A stretch of 64,000 nucleotides of DNA. It comes from JADJPF01 sp964492845 (GTDB taxonomy: Bacteria; Acidobacteriota; Blastocatellia; Chloracidobacteriales; JADJPF01). Where the stretch lies: assembly GCA_964492845.1 (NCBI GenBank), contig CAZBMZ010000009.1, forward strand, positions 113,110 to 177,109, read 5' to 3'. The notes beneath the pieces are model-generated. The model worked only from the letters and a program-made list of their open reading frames with translations. It had not been told where the DNA came from and searched no databases. Below are positions 7,707 to 17,134 of this stretch, in pieces. Within the stretch, counting starts at the first letter, position 1. Each line of letters begins with the position of its first letter. The position numbers were made by a program, and so were the translations under genes.

Positions 7707-9152
7707 ATGTCTAAATTATTACTTAATCAACAAATTTGGCTATTTATTCAGTCTAACAAAATGTTTAATGAAACTTCTACAGTATTAGTTGCTTTATCGG
7801 GTGGCCCGGATTCTGTTGCACTAGTGCTACTCTTAAAAGAAATTCAAGAACTATATTGTAATCAATTTAAGATTCATTTAGCACATCTAAATCACTTATT
7901 AAGAGGCAAAGAATCAGAAAATGATGAAGAATTTGTCTATAATTTTGCGGCTCAAAATAACTTACCACTAACTATAGATCGCCTTGCAGTAGCAGAAATG
8001 GCTAAAGGAGCTAATTTAGAAGCTACTGCTAGAGAGCTACGGTATCAATTCTTACAAAAAACGGCTCAACATATTGGAACTAACATTATTGCTACAGCAC
8101 ATAACTTAAATGATCAGGCAGAAACGTTTTTAATGCGTTTAATTCGCGGGGCTGGAGTATCAGGTTTATCAGGCATAAAACCTGTATTAAAAATTAATTA
8201 CTTTAAGTCTGACTTAAGCTACTCTACGGTTAATTTAATCCGTCCATTGCTTTCTACAAGTCGGATTGATATTGAAAAATACCTGTCAGAAAAAAAACAA
8301 ATGGCTTGTATAGATTCTTCTAATTCTTCAACAAAATTAACCCGTAATAAAATTAGGCTAGAAATTTTACCTAAGCTATTGGAAATAAACCCTCAAGCAA
8401 TATCAGCTATTGCGCGGACTTCAGAGCAGTTAAGAGCTTGGCAAGAAGTACTAAATAATCAACCAAACAATTTAACTATTTCTAACAAAGACACTGAAAA
8501 TAAAGATGTTAAAGAAATTAAATTAGATATAAAAGAGCTTATTGATTTACCTATCATACTACGCCAGCAAAAAATTAGAGACTCAGTAGAAAAGTTGCAA
8601 GGATCTCTAAAACGCTTAACATCTACTCATATTATTGCTATAGATGGTCTACTATCAGCCAACAAAAGCGGAAAAAAAATAGAGCTACCCAACAATTTAC
8701 TTGCGTTAAGGGAGTTTGAGCATCTTATTATTAAATATAAAGATGAAAATAATGTGGCAAAACAAGAACCATTTACTGTAGATTTATTATTAGGCCAAAG
8801 TTGGGAAGGCAAGCTTTTTACTATTTCCTATGAAAATTACGTAAATAATCCTAATAGAATAAATAATCTTTCAAAAGATTATTTTGCTTTAGTAGATTTA
8901 GAAGTAGCTGGAAATAAACTAAAAGTACGTTTTAGGCATCCAGGAGATAGTTACCAACTTATTAATCATAAAAGGGCGGAAAAGGTAAAGGATTTAATGT
9001 TAGAAAAGCGTATTGCCCTAAGTCAAAGGGGTTTTTGGCCGTTAGTAACAAGTTCTGAGGATGAGATTATATGGTCACCTCGCTTGGGTCTAGCAACAAA
9101 ATTTGCTGCTAACTCAAAAACTAGGCTCTTTGCAATCATAATAGCAAAGTGA
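7707..9152 (+). CDS. tilS: tRNA(Ile)-lysidine synthetase
   Basis: 481 residues. The PP-loop A-L-S-G-G-P-D-S-V-A-L is at about residues 29-39, and A-H-L-N-H-L-L-R-G and A-T-A-H-N-L-N-D-Q-A-E-T-F-L-M-R-L-I-R-G-A-G are the characteristic TilS blocks. The C-terminal TilS domain ends with F-R-H-P-G-D and K-V-K-D-L-M-L-E-K-R-I. The enzyme converts C34 of the CAU-anticodon tRNA-Ile to lysidine, so that it reads AUA. Placement just before ftsH is conserved in many bacteria. The gene ends in TGA followed directly by TAA, so readthrough of the UGA would be caught one codon later. Confidence 0.93.
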   Translation: MSKLLLNQQIWLFIQSNKMFNETSTVLVALSGGPDSVALVLLLKEIQELYCNQFKIHLAHLNHLLRGKESENDEEFVYNFAAQNNLPLTIDRLAVAEMAKGANLEATARELRYQFLQKTAQHIGTNIIATAHNLNDQAETFLMRLIRGAGVSGLSGIKPVLKINYFKSDLSYSTVNLIRPLLSTSRIDIEKYLSEKKQMACIDSSNSSTKLTRNKIRLEILPKLLEINPQAISAIARTSEQLRAWQEVLNNQPNNLTISNKDTENKDVKEIKLDIKELIDLPIILRQQKIRDSVEKLQGSLKRLTSTHIIAIDGLLSANKSGKKIELPNNLLALREFEHLIIKYKDENNVAKQEPFTVDLLLGQSWEGKLFTISYENYVNNPNRINNLSKDYFALVDLEVAGNKLKVRFRHPGDSYQLINHKRAEKVKDLMLEKRIALSQRGFWPLVTSSEDEIIWSPRLGLATKFAANSKTRLFAIIIAK

Positions 9153-9256
9153 TAAACTAGCTTAGTAACTTTCGGTCTACTGATAAGTAACAAGATTAAA
9201 AGTAGTTATAAATTTAAGTTTTAATTAATAATGTAACTTTCGGAGGTAGGTAAGCA

Positions 9257-11173
9257 TTGAACTCCACGGTAAGACAAATTCTCTTATGGGTATTTATTAT
9301 TGGCGGTGCTATTGTTTTATATAGTGTACTTAGTGGCAAGACAGGAGCAAAGGAATATATTCTGTCTTACACTGAATTAAATGAAAAAATCGCCAAAGGT
9401 GAAATCAAAGAAGCAACATTTGATGAAAGTTCTGTAGTAGGTGAGTACAAAAACGAGCAAGCCAAATTCAAGATGGACTTACCTAACCAAGAAGTACAAA
9501 GAGACTTGGTTAACAGCATGAAAGATAAAAGTGTTGTAATTAAATTTAAGTCTTCTTCAAGTAGTGCTTGGTTTGGAATGTTTTTAGCTTATTCCCCTGT
9601 ATTACTACTTATTTTCTTCTGGATTTTTATGATGAGACAAATGCAATCAGGTGGTAACAAGGCATTGTCTTTTGGTAAAAGTCGAGCCAAATTGCTTTCT
9701 AATCAAAACAAGCGAGTAACATTTAAGGATGTTGCTGGTGTTGAAGAAGCAAAAGAAGAATTACAAGAAATTATTGAATTCTTAAAAGAACCTCAAAAAT
9801 TCCAAAAACTTGGTGGACGCATTCCTAAAGGCGTTCTAATGATGGGCCCTCCTGGAACAGGTAAAACCCTTCTTGCCCGCGCCATTGCTGGCGAAGCTAA
9901 TGTTCCATTCTTTTCTATTTCTGGTTCTGATTTTGTGGAAATGTTTGTAGGAGTTGGAGCATCTAGAGTCAGAGATCTTTTTGAACAAGGCAAAAGAAAC
10001 GCTCCTTGTATTATTTTTATTGATGAAATTGATGCTGTAGGTCGTCATCGTGGTGCTGGTCTTGGCGGTGGTCACGACGAGCGAGAACAAACCCTTAATC
10101 AACTTCTAGTTGAAATGGACGGGTTTGAGTCAAACGATGGTGTTATCTTAGTTGCTTCTACTAACCGTCCTGATGTTCTTGACCCTGCTCTACTTAGACC
10201 AGGACGCTTTGATCGTCGTGTAGTCGTCAATCGTCCAGATGTAAAAGGACGTGAAGGAATTCTTGCTGTTCATACTAGAAAAATCCCTCTTGGTGATGAT
10301 GTTGATGTTTCTGTCATTGCACGAGGCACACCTGGTTTTACTGGTGCTGATCTTGCTAATCTAGTTAATGAAGCTGCTCTTAATGCTGCCCGTTATAATC
10401 GTAAAGTAGTTGCAATGTCTGACTTTGAAACTGCTAAAGATAAGGTTTTAATGGGAAGCGAACGCCGTTCAATCGTTATAAGCAACGAAGAAAAACGTAA
10501 CACTGCTTATCATGAAGCAGGACATGCATTAGTAGGTGTAAAAGTTCCTAATGCTGATCCAGTTCATAAAGTAACAATTATTCCTCGTGGTATGGCTCTA
10601 GGTTTAACACAACAACTACCCGAAGCTGACCGCTACACACACACTAGAGAATATATTGAAGGTCAAGTAGCAATTTTAATGGGTGGGCGTATTGCTGAGG
10701 AAGTCTTCTTAAATCATAGTACAACTGGCGCATCTAACGACATTGAGCGAGCAACAGAATTAGCTCGCAAGATGGTTTGTGAATTTGGTATGTCTGAACT
10801 TGGGCCACTAACTTTTGGTAAAAAAGAAGAGCAAATTTTCCTAGGCCGTGATATTTCCAGACATCAAGATTATAGTGAAGAAACTGCTATAAGAATTGAC
10901 CAAGAAGTTAAAAGAATCATCCTAGAGCAATATAATCGTGCAAAACAAATTATCACTGAAAATAAAGATGCTTTAGTAAGATTAGCAGAAGCTTTACTAG
11001 AGCATGAATCCTTAGATGCAATCCAAATTCGTAGAGTGATTGCAGGACTACCTTTAGATGATAGTTCTGTTTCTCTTAGCAAGGATAAAGATGATAAGCC
11101 AGAACAACAAAAACCTTCTGTTCTACGGCCAATTATTTCTCCTGTTGCGGGTGATAATCCTGCTACTGCTTAA
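9257..11173 (+). CDS. ftsH: ATP-dependent zinc metalloprotease FtsH
   Basis: 638 residues. Start is TTG at 9257: GGAGG lies 10 bases upstream and the resulting M-N-S-T-V-R-Q matches FtsH N-termini. Two membrane segments (about 7-25 and 105-125) flank a periplasmic domain. The AAA module has Walker A G-P-P-G-T-G-K-T (about 197-204), Walker B I-I-F-I-D-E-I-D and an SRH with R-P-G-R-F-D-R-R. The protease domain has H-E-A-G-H (419-423) for zinc. It degrades misassembled membrane proteins and regulators in the inner membrane. The tail after about residue 605 is charged and variable. A strong terminator follows. Confidence 0.96.
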   Translation: MNSTVRQILLWVFIIGGAIVLYSVLSGKTGAKEYILSYTELNEKIAKGEIKEATFDESSVVGEYKNEQAKFKMDLPNQEVQRDLVNSMKDKSVVIKFKSSSSSAWFGMFLAYSPVLLLIFFWIFMMRQMQSGGNKALSFGKSRAKLLSNQNKRVTFKDVAGVEEAKEELQEIIEFLKEPQKFQKLGGRIPKGVLMMGPPGTGKTLLARAIAGEANVPFFSISGSDFVEMFVGVGASRVRDLFEQGKRNAPCIIFIDEIDAVGRHRGAGLGGGHDEREQTLNQLLVEMDGFESNDGVILVASTNRPDVLDPALLRPGRFDRRVVVNRPDVKGREGILAVHTRKIPLGDDVDVSVIARGTPGFTGADLANLVNEAALNAARYNRKVVAMSDFETAKDKVLMGSERRSIVISNEEKRNTAYHEAGHALVGVKVPNADPVHKVTIIPRGMALGLTQQLPEADRYTHTREYIEGQVAILMGGRIAEEVFLNHSTTGASNDIERATELARKMVCEFGMSELGPLTFGKKEEQIFLGRDISRHQDYSEETAIRIDQEVKRIILEQYNRAKQIITENKDALVRLAEALLEHESLDAIQIRRVIAGLPLDDSSVSLSKDKDDKPEQQKPSVLRPIISPVAGDNPATA

Positions 11174-11202
11174 GGAAAAAAATCTATTATGTTAGAATGT
11201 CA

Positions 11203-11229
11203 GGCGATCCATTCAGGGTCGCCTTTTTT
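11203..11229 (+). terminator. rho-independent terminator after ftsH
   Basis: GGCGA / TCGCC stem (5 bp) around an 11-base loop, followed by six T residues. It lies 29 bases past the ftsH stop. Confidence 0.8.
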
Positions 11230-11267
11230 ATTTATCCCACAAATTTTATTTATCTTAAGGTGAATTT

Positions 11268-12740
11268 ATGTCACAACCTAGCACGCTTAAAGACTTAAAA
11301 AACAGTGAATATAGCAAAGAAAAACATTTACATAGAACTATTAAAACTGAATTAAGAGAAAATCTAATTAAAAAGCTTTCCAGAGGAGAAAAGCTTTTTT
11401 CTGGTGTGGTAGGCTATGAAGATAGCGTTATTCCACAACTAGTAAATGCTATTTTATCTCGACATAATTTTATTTTACTTGGTTTAAGAGGTCAGGCTAA
11501 AAGCCGTATTTTACGTAGTTTAACAAGTCTTTTAGATGAATATTTACCTGTTGTTTCAGGTTGTGAAATTAATGATAATCCTTATGCTCCAATATGTCGT
11601 GTTTGTCGTAATTTAGTAAATGAATTAGGCGACAATTTACCTATTAGCTTTATTTCTCCAGATCGTCGTTATGTTGAAAAACTTGCGACTCCTGATGTCA
11701 CTATTGCCGACATTATTGGAGATGTTGACCCAATAAAAGCGGCTCGTAGCGGCTATTTACTGTCTGATGAACTAACTATTCATTATGGACTGCTACCGCG
11801 TGCTAATCGTGGAATTTTTGCTATTAATGAGCTTCCTGATCTAGCAGGAAAAATTCAAGTAGGGTTATTTAATATAATGCAGGAAGGTGATATCCAAATT
11901 AAAGGTTATCCTATTCGCCTTCCCCTGGACATAGCCTTAGTTTTTTCTGCTAACCCAGAAGATTATACTGCTCGTGGCAAAATCATCACTCCATTAAAAG
12001 ACCGCATTGGAGCAGAAATTCATACTCATTACCCAAGCAATGTAGAGGAAGGTATTGCTATTACTACTCAAGAAGCTTGGACTAATCGCTTTAGTAATAA
12101 TGAAATAAAAATTCCTCATTATATTTTAGAAATAGTTGAACAAATTGCTTTTGTTGCCCGCGAAGACACCCGAATTGATAAACGTTCTGGTGTTAGTCAA
12201 CGTCTGCCCATTAGCACTTTAGAAAGCGTTGTTAGTAATGCTGAACGTAGAAAATTAATTAATAAAGGTGACTTAATCGTTCCTCGTATTAGCGATATTT
12301 ATGCATCTTTACCAACTATCACTGGCAAACTAGAACTAGAGTATGAAGGCGAGCAACTTGGAGCGAGTAAAATTGCCCAAGATTTAATTAAACGTGCTGT
12401 TGGTAAAACCTTTATGCGCTATTTTAGTAAAGCAAATTTTACTTCAATAGTTGATTGGTTTAACTTAGGTGGAACAATCAAAGCTTCAGATACTAGTACA
12501 GATGATGAATATCTACTGGCTATTAAATCAATTAATGGGCTATTTCAAATAATTAGAACGACTAAAGCTATAGAAACAAATCACGCTAGTTTAATTGTTT
12601 CTGCGGCAGAATTTTTCTTAGAAGGCTTATATGCTCAAAAGAAAATTTCTCGTAGCGAACATAATATTTATTCTGCTGCTAAAGTAGAAAAATCTAGTCG
12701 TTATGTTGCTGACTGGACAGATTTGGACGGAGTCAATTAA
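11268..12740 (+). CDS. magnesium-chelatase-like AAA+ ATPase (ChlI/MoxR type)
   Basis: 490 residues. The AAA+ core has a loosened Walker A (G-L-R-G-Q-A-K-S-R), a sensor stretch V-F-S-A-N-P-E-D-Y-T-A-R-G and the arginine-rich I-I-T-P-L-K-D-R-I-G-A-E-I region, as in the family annotated as magnesium chelatase subunit I-like ATPases of non-photosynthetic bacteria. Members usually work with a von Willebrand A protein as a chaperone-like remodelling pair. No vWA gene is adjacent here: an amidase follows after 21 bases. No other chlorophyll or cobalamin gene is in the window, so true chelation is unlikely. Confidence 0.75.
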   Translation: MSQPSTLKDLKNSEYSKEKHLHRTIKTELRENLIKKLSRGEKLFSGVVGYEDSVIPQLVNAILSRHNFILLGLRGQAKSRILRSLTSLLDEYLPVVSGCEINDNPYAPICRVCRNLVNELGDNLPISFISPDRRYVEKLATPDVTIADIIGDVDPIKAARSGYLLSDELTIHYGLLPRANRGIFAINELPDLAGKIQVGLFNIMQEGDIQIKGYPIRLPLDIALVFSANPEDYTARGKIITPLKDRIGAEIHTHYPSNVEEGIAITTQEAWTNRFSNNEIKIPHYILEIVEQIAFVAREDTRIDKRSGVSQRLPISTLESVVSNAERRKLINKGDLIVPRISDIYASLPTITGKLELEYEGEQLGASKIAQDLIKRAVGKTFMRYFSKANFTSIVDWFNLGGTIKASDTSTDDEYLLAIKSINGLFQIIRTTKAIETNHASLIVSAAEFFLEGLYAQKKISRSEHNIYSAAKVEKSSRYVADWTDLDGVN

Positions 12741-12761
12741 AACCCTAAGAAAGTATGCTTA

Positions 12762-14207
12762 ATGGATAAATTATATTACAAATCAGCTACTCAAATAGCA
12801 AAAGCTATTTTGGCGCGTGAAGTTTCTTCAAGCGAAGTTTTAGATATTCATTTTAAGCGTATTGGTGAACATAATCCTAAAATAAATGCTGTAATTACAT
12901 TAAATGAAGATGAAGCAAGAAAAAAGGCTAAAGAAGCTGATGAAGCTTTAGCTAAAGGTAATATTTGGGGCCCGCTTCATGGAGTACCTTTTACGGCTAA
13001 AGATACTTTTATTACAGCTAACCTAAAAACTTGTTTTAGCAATCCTTTATATAAAAACTATGTGCCAAAGGAGGATGCCACTTTAGTTGCTAAATTAAAA
13101 CAAGCTGGAGCTATTCTTATGGGTAAGACAAATGCTCCTGATTTTGCTTTTGACTGGCAATCAAATAGTGCTTTATTTGGTCGAACTTCAAACCCCTACC
13201 ATTTAGATCATATTGTTGGTGGCAGTTCTGGAGGTTCAGCAGCAGCATTAGCATCTGGGTTTACTCCAATATGTTTAGGAAGTGATGTTGGCGGCTCTCT
13301 GCGTGTCCCTGCTCATTGTTGTGGAATTACAACTATTAGACCAACTGAACATGCTTTATCAGACTTTGGACATCTGCTTTTCCCTGACCAACCTAAAATT
13401 GGCCGTAATATGGTAACTTGTGCGCCAATGACAAGAAATATAGAAGACTTAAAACTTGCCGTAAGTATAGTTTGGGACAAAGATGCTAATAATTGGTTAG
13501 TCCCTCCTGTAGAGCTAAAAAATCAGCCTCCTGTAACAACATTAAAAGGGCTAAAAGTAGCTTACAACCTAAATTTAGGTGTAGTTTGTCAAGAAACTAA
13601 AAAATTATTTCAACAATTTCTTGGTCAATTAACAAAAGAAGGTTGTAAAGTAGAAGAAGCCCAACCAAAAGACTTTGATCTGGATCAGATTCAAGAAGTT
13701 TGGGGAATAATTTGCGGAGCATCAGATATTCTTTCCTCAGTTCCTATAACAGCACTAAAGTTTTTACCTAAATTATGGCTTCGATATAAATTTCCTAACA
13801 CTAGTTTTCTTAAAAGCTTAATTAAAGGAATAAATAGCTCTAACCGTAAATTAATGTACGCTTTACAAGCTAGAGATAAATTTATTCAAACGGCAGACGA
13901 ATTTTTTACAACTTATGACATTTGGTTAACGCCTGTTGGAACAAGTAGCGCGTTTAAGCACTGTAAAACAGGTAGTCGAGTTTCTGTAGATTCTAGTCAA
14001 ATACCTTACACAGACTTTTTTGCTCCTTTTAATTGCCCAACAACAGTTTTAGCCAATCCAATAGCAGTAATTCCTATTGGGTTTTCATCTGTAGGGCTAC
14101 CAATTGGTGTGCAAATCCATGCTAGACGTTGGCAAGATTGGCGACTATTAGAAATAGCTGAACTAATGGAAAATCTTATAGGTGGTTTTAAGCCCCCTAA
14201 ACTTTAA
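12762..14207 (+). CDS. amidase signature family hydrolase
   Basis: 481 residues with the amidase signature: V-P-F-T-A-K-D-T-F supplies the catalytic Lys (about 81), G-G-S-S-G-G-S-A-A-A the cis-Ser (about 156) and G-S-D-V-G-G-S-L-R-V-P-A the nucleophile Ser (about 180). The C-terminus (I-P-I-G-F-S-S-V-G-L-P-I-G-V-Q) is also typical. The sequence is closer in style to fatty-acid-amide-hydrolase-like amidases than to GatA, because it lacks a gatB/gatC context. It hydrolyses an unidentified amide. It follows the AAA+ gene by 21 bases and may share its transcript. Confidence 0.85.
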   Translation: MDKLYYKSATQIAKAILAREVSSSEVLDIHFKRIGEHNPKINAVITLNEDEARKKAKEADEALAKGNIWGPLHGVPFTAKDTFITANLKTCFSNPLYKNYVPKEDATLVAKLKQAGAILMGKTNAPDFAFDWQSNSALFGRTSNPYHLDHIVGGSSGGSAAALASGFTPICLGSDVGGSLRVPAHCCGITTIRPTEHALSDFGHLLFPDQPKIGRNMVTCAPMTRNIEDLKLAVSIVWDKDANNWLVPPVELKNQPPVTTLKGLKVAYNLNLGVVCQETKKLFQQFLGQLTKEGCKVEEAQPKDFDLDQIQEVWGIICGASDILSSVPITALKFLPKLWLRYKFPNTSFLKSLIKGINSSNRKLMYALQARDKFIQTADEFFTTYDIWLTPVGTSSAFKHCKTGSRVSVDSSQIPYTDFFAPFNCPTTVLANPIAVIPIGFSSVGLPIGVQIHARRWQDWRLLEIAELMENLIGGFKPPKL

Positions 14208-14234
14208 ATTTTTACCAAATTTGATTATTAACTT

Positions 14235-14828
14235 ATGAATAACCTAGAAATTTTATCAGAAAGCAATAAATTAGAGTCTCAACCAATTCAAGCTAAATTT
14301 AATCCTTTAATTCGTCCTTATTTAGTTATAACCATTGGATTTGCTATTGCTTGCACTATTATTGGTTTACCGTTTGCGTTAATTTGGTTTTTAGGTCTTG
14401 GGCAATGGTGGGCGCGTCATTATTTTGATAGGTTAGAATGTCAATTAGGTAGTAAAACCTTGCGTTATCGCAAAGGTATTTTATTTCAAGTGGAAAAAAC
14501 TATTCCATTAGAAAATATTCAAGATGTAACATTTATTGAAGGGCCTCTACTTAGACATTTTCATTTAAGTATCCTTAAATTTGAAACTGCCGGTAACAGT
14601 GCTGGTCAAGCTAATATGGATCTTACGGGTATTATTAATGCTCATGAGTTTCGCAATAAAATTCTAGAAGCACGTGATACATTAAAACTAAAATCCCGCA
14701 ATACTCTTCAATTACCTGACTCATCCGTAAGCAGCGACGTTTCAAACAACCAGCTTGCTACCCTACAAGCTATTGAGCGTCATTTAAGCGATATTGTCCA
14801 ACTACTAAAAGAGCGCAGTAAAGAATAG
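14235..14828 (+). CDS. bacterial PH domain membrane protein (YdbS-like)
   Basis: 197 residues. A hydrophobic hairpin (about residues 28-57, two closely spaced membrane segments) is followed by a bPH2-type domain with L-R-Y-R-K-G-I-L-F, I-P-L-E-N-I-Q-D-V and E-T-A-G. This is the arrangement of YdbS/DUF304 proteins. The C-terminal 40 residues look helical. Function of such proteins is poorly known; a membrane stress or export role has been proposed for YdbS-like proteins. It starts 27 bases after the amidase, so it may be cotranscribed with it. Confidence 0.7.
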   Translation: MNNLEILSESNKLESQPIQAKFNPLIRPYLVITIGFAIACTIIGLPFALIWFLGLGQWWARHYFDRLECQLGSKTLRYRKGILFQVEKTIPLENIQDVTFIEGPLLRHFHLSILKFETAGNSAGQANMDLTGIINAHEFRNKILEARDTLKLKSRNTLQLPDSSVSSDVSNNQLATLQAIERHLSDIVQLLKERSKE

Positions 14829-14905
14829 CTTTTTGTTAAAGCTTCTCATAAAATGCTCGAAATCCCCAAAAAATAAAAAATACAAATAATTTAGGAGAAA
14901 AATCT

Positions 14906-16129
14906 ATGGTAATGGTGCGTCCATTTCGAGCCTTACAACCTACTACAGAACGGGTCATAGAAGTTGCAGCCGTTCCCTATGATGTAGTCAATAGTGAAGA
15001 AGCACGTGTTATAGCTACTGGAAATCCTTGGAGTTTATTGCATGTTTCTCGTCCAGAAATAGACTTACCTGTTGATACAGATCTTTATAGTGATGAAGTT
15101 TATCAAAAAGGGTTAGAAAATTTTCAGCGTCTACAACAAGAAGTTCCTTTAACACTGGAAGAAAGCCCAATGCTTTATGTTTACCGCTTAAAAATGGGCG
15201 AACATACTCAAATAGGTGTAGTTAGTTGTTGTCCTGTTGATGAATATGACAGCGATATAATTAAAAAACATGAAAAAACCCGTAAAGATAAAGAAGACGA
15301 TCGCACACGCCATATAATAACTTTAAGAGCGCAAACAGGGCCGGTTTTTCTTACCTATCGTGGGCAAACAGAAATAAATCAATTAGTTGAAGAAATAATT
15401 GCTACTAAACCACATTTTGATTTTGTGGCTTCAGATTCAATAAGTCATACAATTTGGAAAGTTAGTGATACAGAAAAGTTAACTAAAGCTTTTGAAGCTG
15501 TCCCACTGTCATATATTGCAGATGGACATCATCGGGCTGCTAGTGCTAGCCGTGCTAGGGCGGCATTAAAAGCAGAAAATCCTAACCACACTGGGACAGA
15601 AGAATATAACTATTTTCTAGCTGTAATGTTTCCAGCAGATCAGCTACGTATATTACCTTATAATCGTGTAGTAAAAGACTTAAATAATCATAGCGAAACC
15701 GAGTTATTGTCTATACTAGAAAAAGATTTTGTAGTTACAGAAAATGCTCCTGCTAGCCCAATTAATAAGGGTGAATTTAGTATGTACTTAAATAAAAAAT
15801 GGTATGGTTTAAGTCCAAAAGAAAAAACAAGTAGCCAAAATGTAATTGATTCTTTAGATGTAAGTATCTTACAAAACAATCTTTTAGCTCCAATATTAAA
15901 TATCCAAGACCCTCGTACAGATAAGCGAATTGATTTTGTAGGAGGTATTAGAGGAACTTCTGAACTAGAAAAATTAGTTGATTCTGCTAAAGCTCAAGTA
16001 GCATTTTCTCTTTATGCTACTACTTTAGATGACTTAATGAATATTGCTGATGCAAATGAAATTATGCCTCCTAAGTCCACTTGGTTTGAGCCAAAGCTAA
16101 GATCTGGAATGTTAATACATTTAATCTAA
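14906..16129 (+). CDS. DUF1015 family protein
   Basis: 407 residues with the DUF1015 signature: N-terminal V-R-P-F-R-A-L-Q-P, then A-A-V-P-Y-D-V-V-N-S-E-E-A and N-P-W-S-L-L-H-V-S-R-P-E, then I-K-K-H-E-K-T-R-K-D-K-E-D-D-R and Y-I-A-D-G-H-H-R-A-A-S-A. The clustered His and Arg motifs imply a phosphate- or nucleotide-dependent enzyme, but the reaction is not established. The gene has an AGGAG site before its ATG and starts 77 bases after the PH gene. In many bacteria DUF1015 neighbours serine biosynthesis genes, which are absent here. Confidence 0.85.
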   Translation: MVMVRPFRALQPTTERVIEVAAVPYDVVNSEEARVIATGNPWSLLHVSRPEIDLPVDTDLYSDEVYQKGLENFQRLQQEVPLTLEESPMLYVYRLKMGEHTQIGVVSCCPVDEYDSDIIKKHEKTRKDKEDDRTRHIITLRAQTGPVFLTYRGQTEINQLVEEIIATKPHFDFVASDSISHTIWKVSDTEKLTKAFEAVPLSYIADGHHRAASASRARAALKAENPNHTGTEEYNYFLAVMFPADQLRILPYNRVVKDLNNHSETELLSILEKDFVVTENAPASPINKGEFSMYLNKKWYGLSPKEKTSSQNVIDSLDVSILQNNLLAPILNIQDPRTDKRIDFVGGIRGTSELEKLVDSAKAQVAFSLYATTLDDLMNIADANEIMPPKSTWFEPKLRSGMLIHLI

Positions 16130-16140
16130 ATTGACCCACA

Positions 16141-16272
16141 ATAGAATGAGTAAGTAAGCACAAGACAACATTTAGTAGTATGTCCACTTATCAAGTAGCT
16201 TACTTACTCAACGAAAAACTGCAATCCCCTATAGAATGAGTAGTAAAAAAGTAGACCACATTTAGTAGTGGT
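16141..16272. repeat. 90-bp-period direct repeats with nested inverted repeats
   Basis: ATAGAATGAGTA starts at 16141 and again at 16231; ACATTTAGTAGT starts at 16168 and again at 16258, both exactly 90 bases apart. The first copy holds one arm of a perfect 13-bp inverted repeat (TGAGTAAGTAAGC at 16147-16159, complement at 16198-16210). In each copy the shared core is flanked by a short inverted pair: GACA/TGTC in copy one, ACCAC/GTGGT (16255-16259 and 16268-16272) in copy two. The covarying flanks suggest a conserved hairpin presenting the ATTTAGTA loop. The remainder of the 300-base gap before the HARE-HTH gene is AT-rich, with no ORF. Confidence 0.65.
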
Positions 16273-16433
16273 TTAATTGATCGCCTAGTATTTTTTCGTA
16301 GTCATTAAATATTTACTAAAATAAACTTCTTTATAATCAACAAGATACAGCCAATAGTTCAGAAGCTACTTGACATAGCTATAGGCTTAATATACCTTTT
16401 AGCCAATTCGTAGTAAAAGAGGAGAAAAAAGCC

Positions 16434-17084
16434 GTGATGAGTTATAGAGAAGCAGCCCTTGAAATTTTAAGAAAAGAACGTCGCCCAATGACAGCCAAAG
16501 AAATCATTGCAGCCGCAACAACTAACGGACTTTTAATTGTTGGAGGGCGCACACCTGATGCCTCTCTAGCAGGGCGACTTTATACCGATATACAACGTAA
16601 TGGTAAAAAATCCCTATTTATCCAGGTTGGCCCAAGAAAATATGCTTTGCGAGAATGGAATGATGAGACTGTTAAAGTAGTAGAACAGCCTTCCCGACTT
16701 AAAGTTATTTTAATGAAAATAAGCATTAATAATTTATGCGAAAAGTTTTACAACTCTATCATGGCTTTAGCAGAAGATCTACGAGCTAATTTCATTCATG
16801 AACTTTTAACAGGAATGCGAGCAGCAGGAGCTAATGTTACTAATCACCTGCTTTTATTAGGAGTTCATTCTGGGCGTGCTGAATCAGCTTCAGCCAGTGA
16901 CATTGCTTTACTTCTAAGATATTACCGAATTAACCAACCAGCGATTTTTGATGCAGCAATAAATATAATGGAAAAATTTCCTGAAGTAGCAATGTCACTA
17001 GATGAGACTGAAGATAAATCAGCAGCTAATGCTTTACGAAACGGTAGACGAGGCTCAGGAAGTTTAACAAGGCAAAAACTATAA
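16434..17084 (+). CDS. HARE-HTH (winged helix) domain protein
   Basis: 216 residues. The first 75 (A-A-L-E-I-L-R-K-E-R-R-P-M-T-A-K-E-I ... L-Y-T-D-I-Q-R-N-G-K-K-S-L-F-I ... K-Y-A-L-R-E-W) form a HARE-HTH winged helix, otherwise found in RNA polymerase delta subunits and ASXL-type proteins. The remaining 140 residues are helical and unrecognised. GTG at 16434 has GAGGAG 9 bases upstream; the ATG at 16437 is a second choice. A DNA- or chromatin-associated role is inferred from the domain. The unusual repeat cluster just upstream may be its own control region. Confidence 0.65.
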   Translation: MMSYREAALEILRKERRPMTAKEIIAAATTNGLLIVGGRTPDASLAGRLYTDIQRNGKKSLFIQVGPRKYALREWNDETVKVVEQPSRLKVILMKISINNLCEKFYNSIMALAEDLRANFIHELLTGMRAAGANVTNHLLLLGVHSGRAESASASDIALLLRYYRINQPAIFDAAINIMEKFPEVAMSLDETEDKSAANALRNGRRGSGSLTRQKL

Positions 17085-17092
17085 TTTTTAGT

Positions 17093-17129
17093 AGCAGGCT
17101 ACAAATTCCAAGTTTTGAGCCTGCTTTTA
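17093..17129. terminator. bidirectional terminator between HARE-HTH gene and galU
   Basis: AGCAGGCT/AGCCTGCT, an 8-bp stem with a 17-base loop, with T residues on the plus-strand 3' side (CTTTTAC) and an AAAA-rich 5' side (T-rich for the minus strand). It sits between two convergent gene ends. Confidence 0.7.
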
Positions 17130-17134
17130 CTAGG

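Noticed and set aside
4899..9152. UGA reassigned to tryptophan or another amino acid genome-wide
   Set aside because: UGA ends the SDR gene in a typical stop/start overlap and ends tilS, while Trp is encoded by TGG throughout.
16141..16272. CRISPR array
   Set aside because: Only two copies, imperfect, no regular spacer set and no cas genes.
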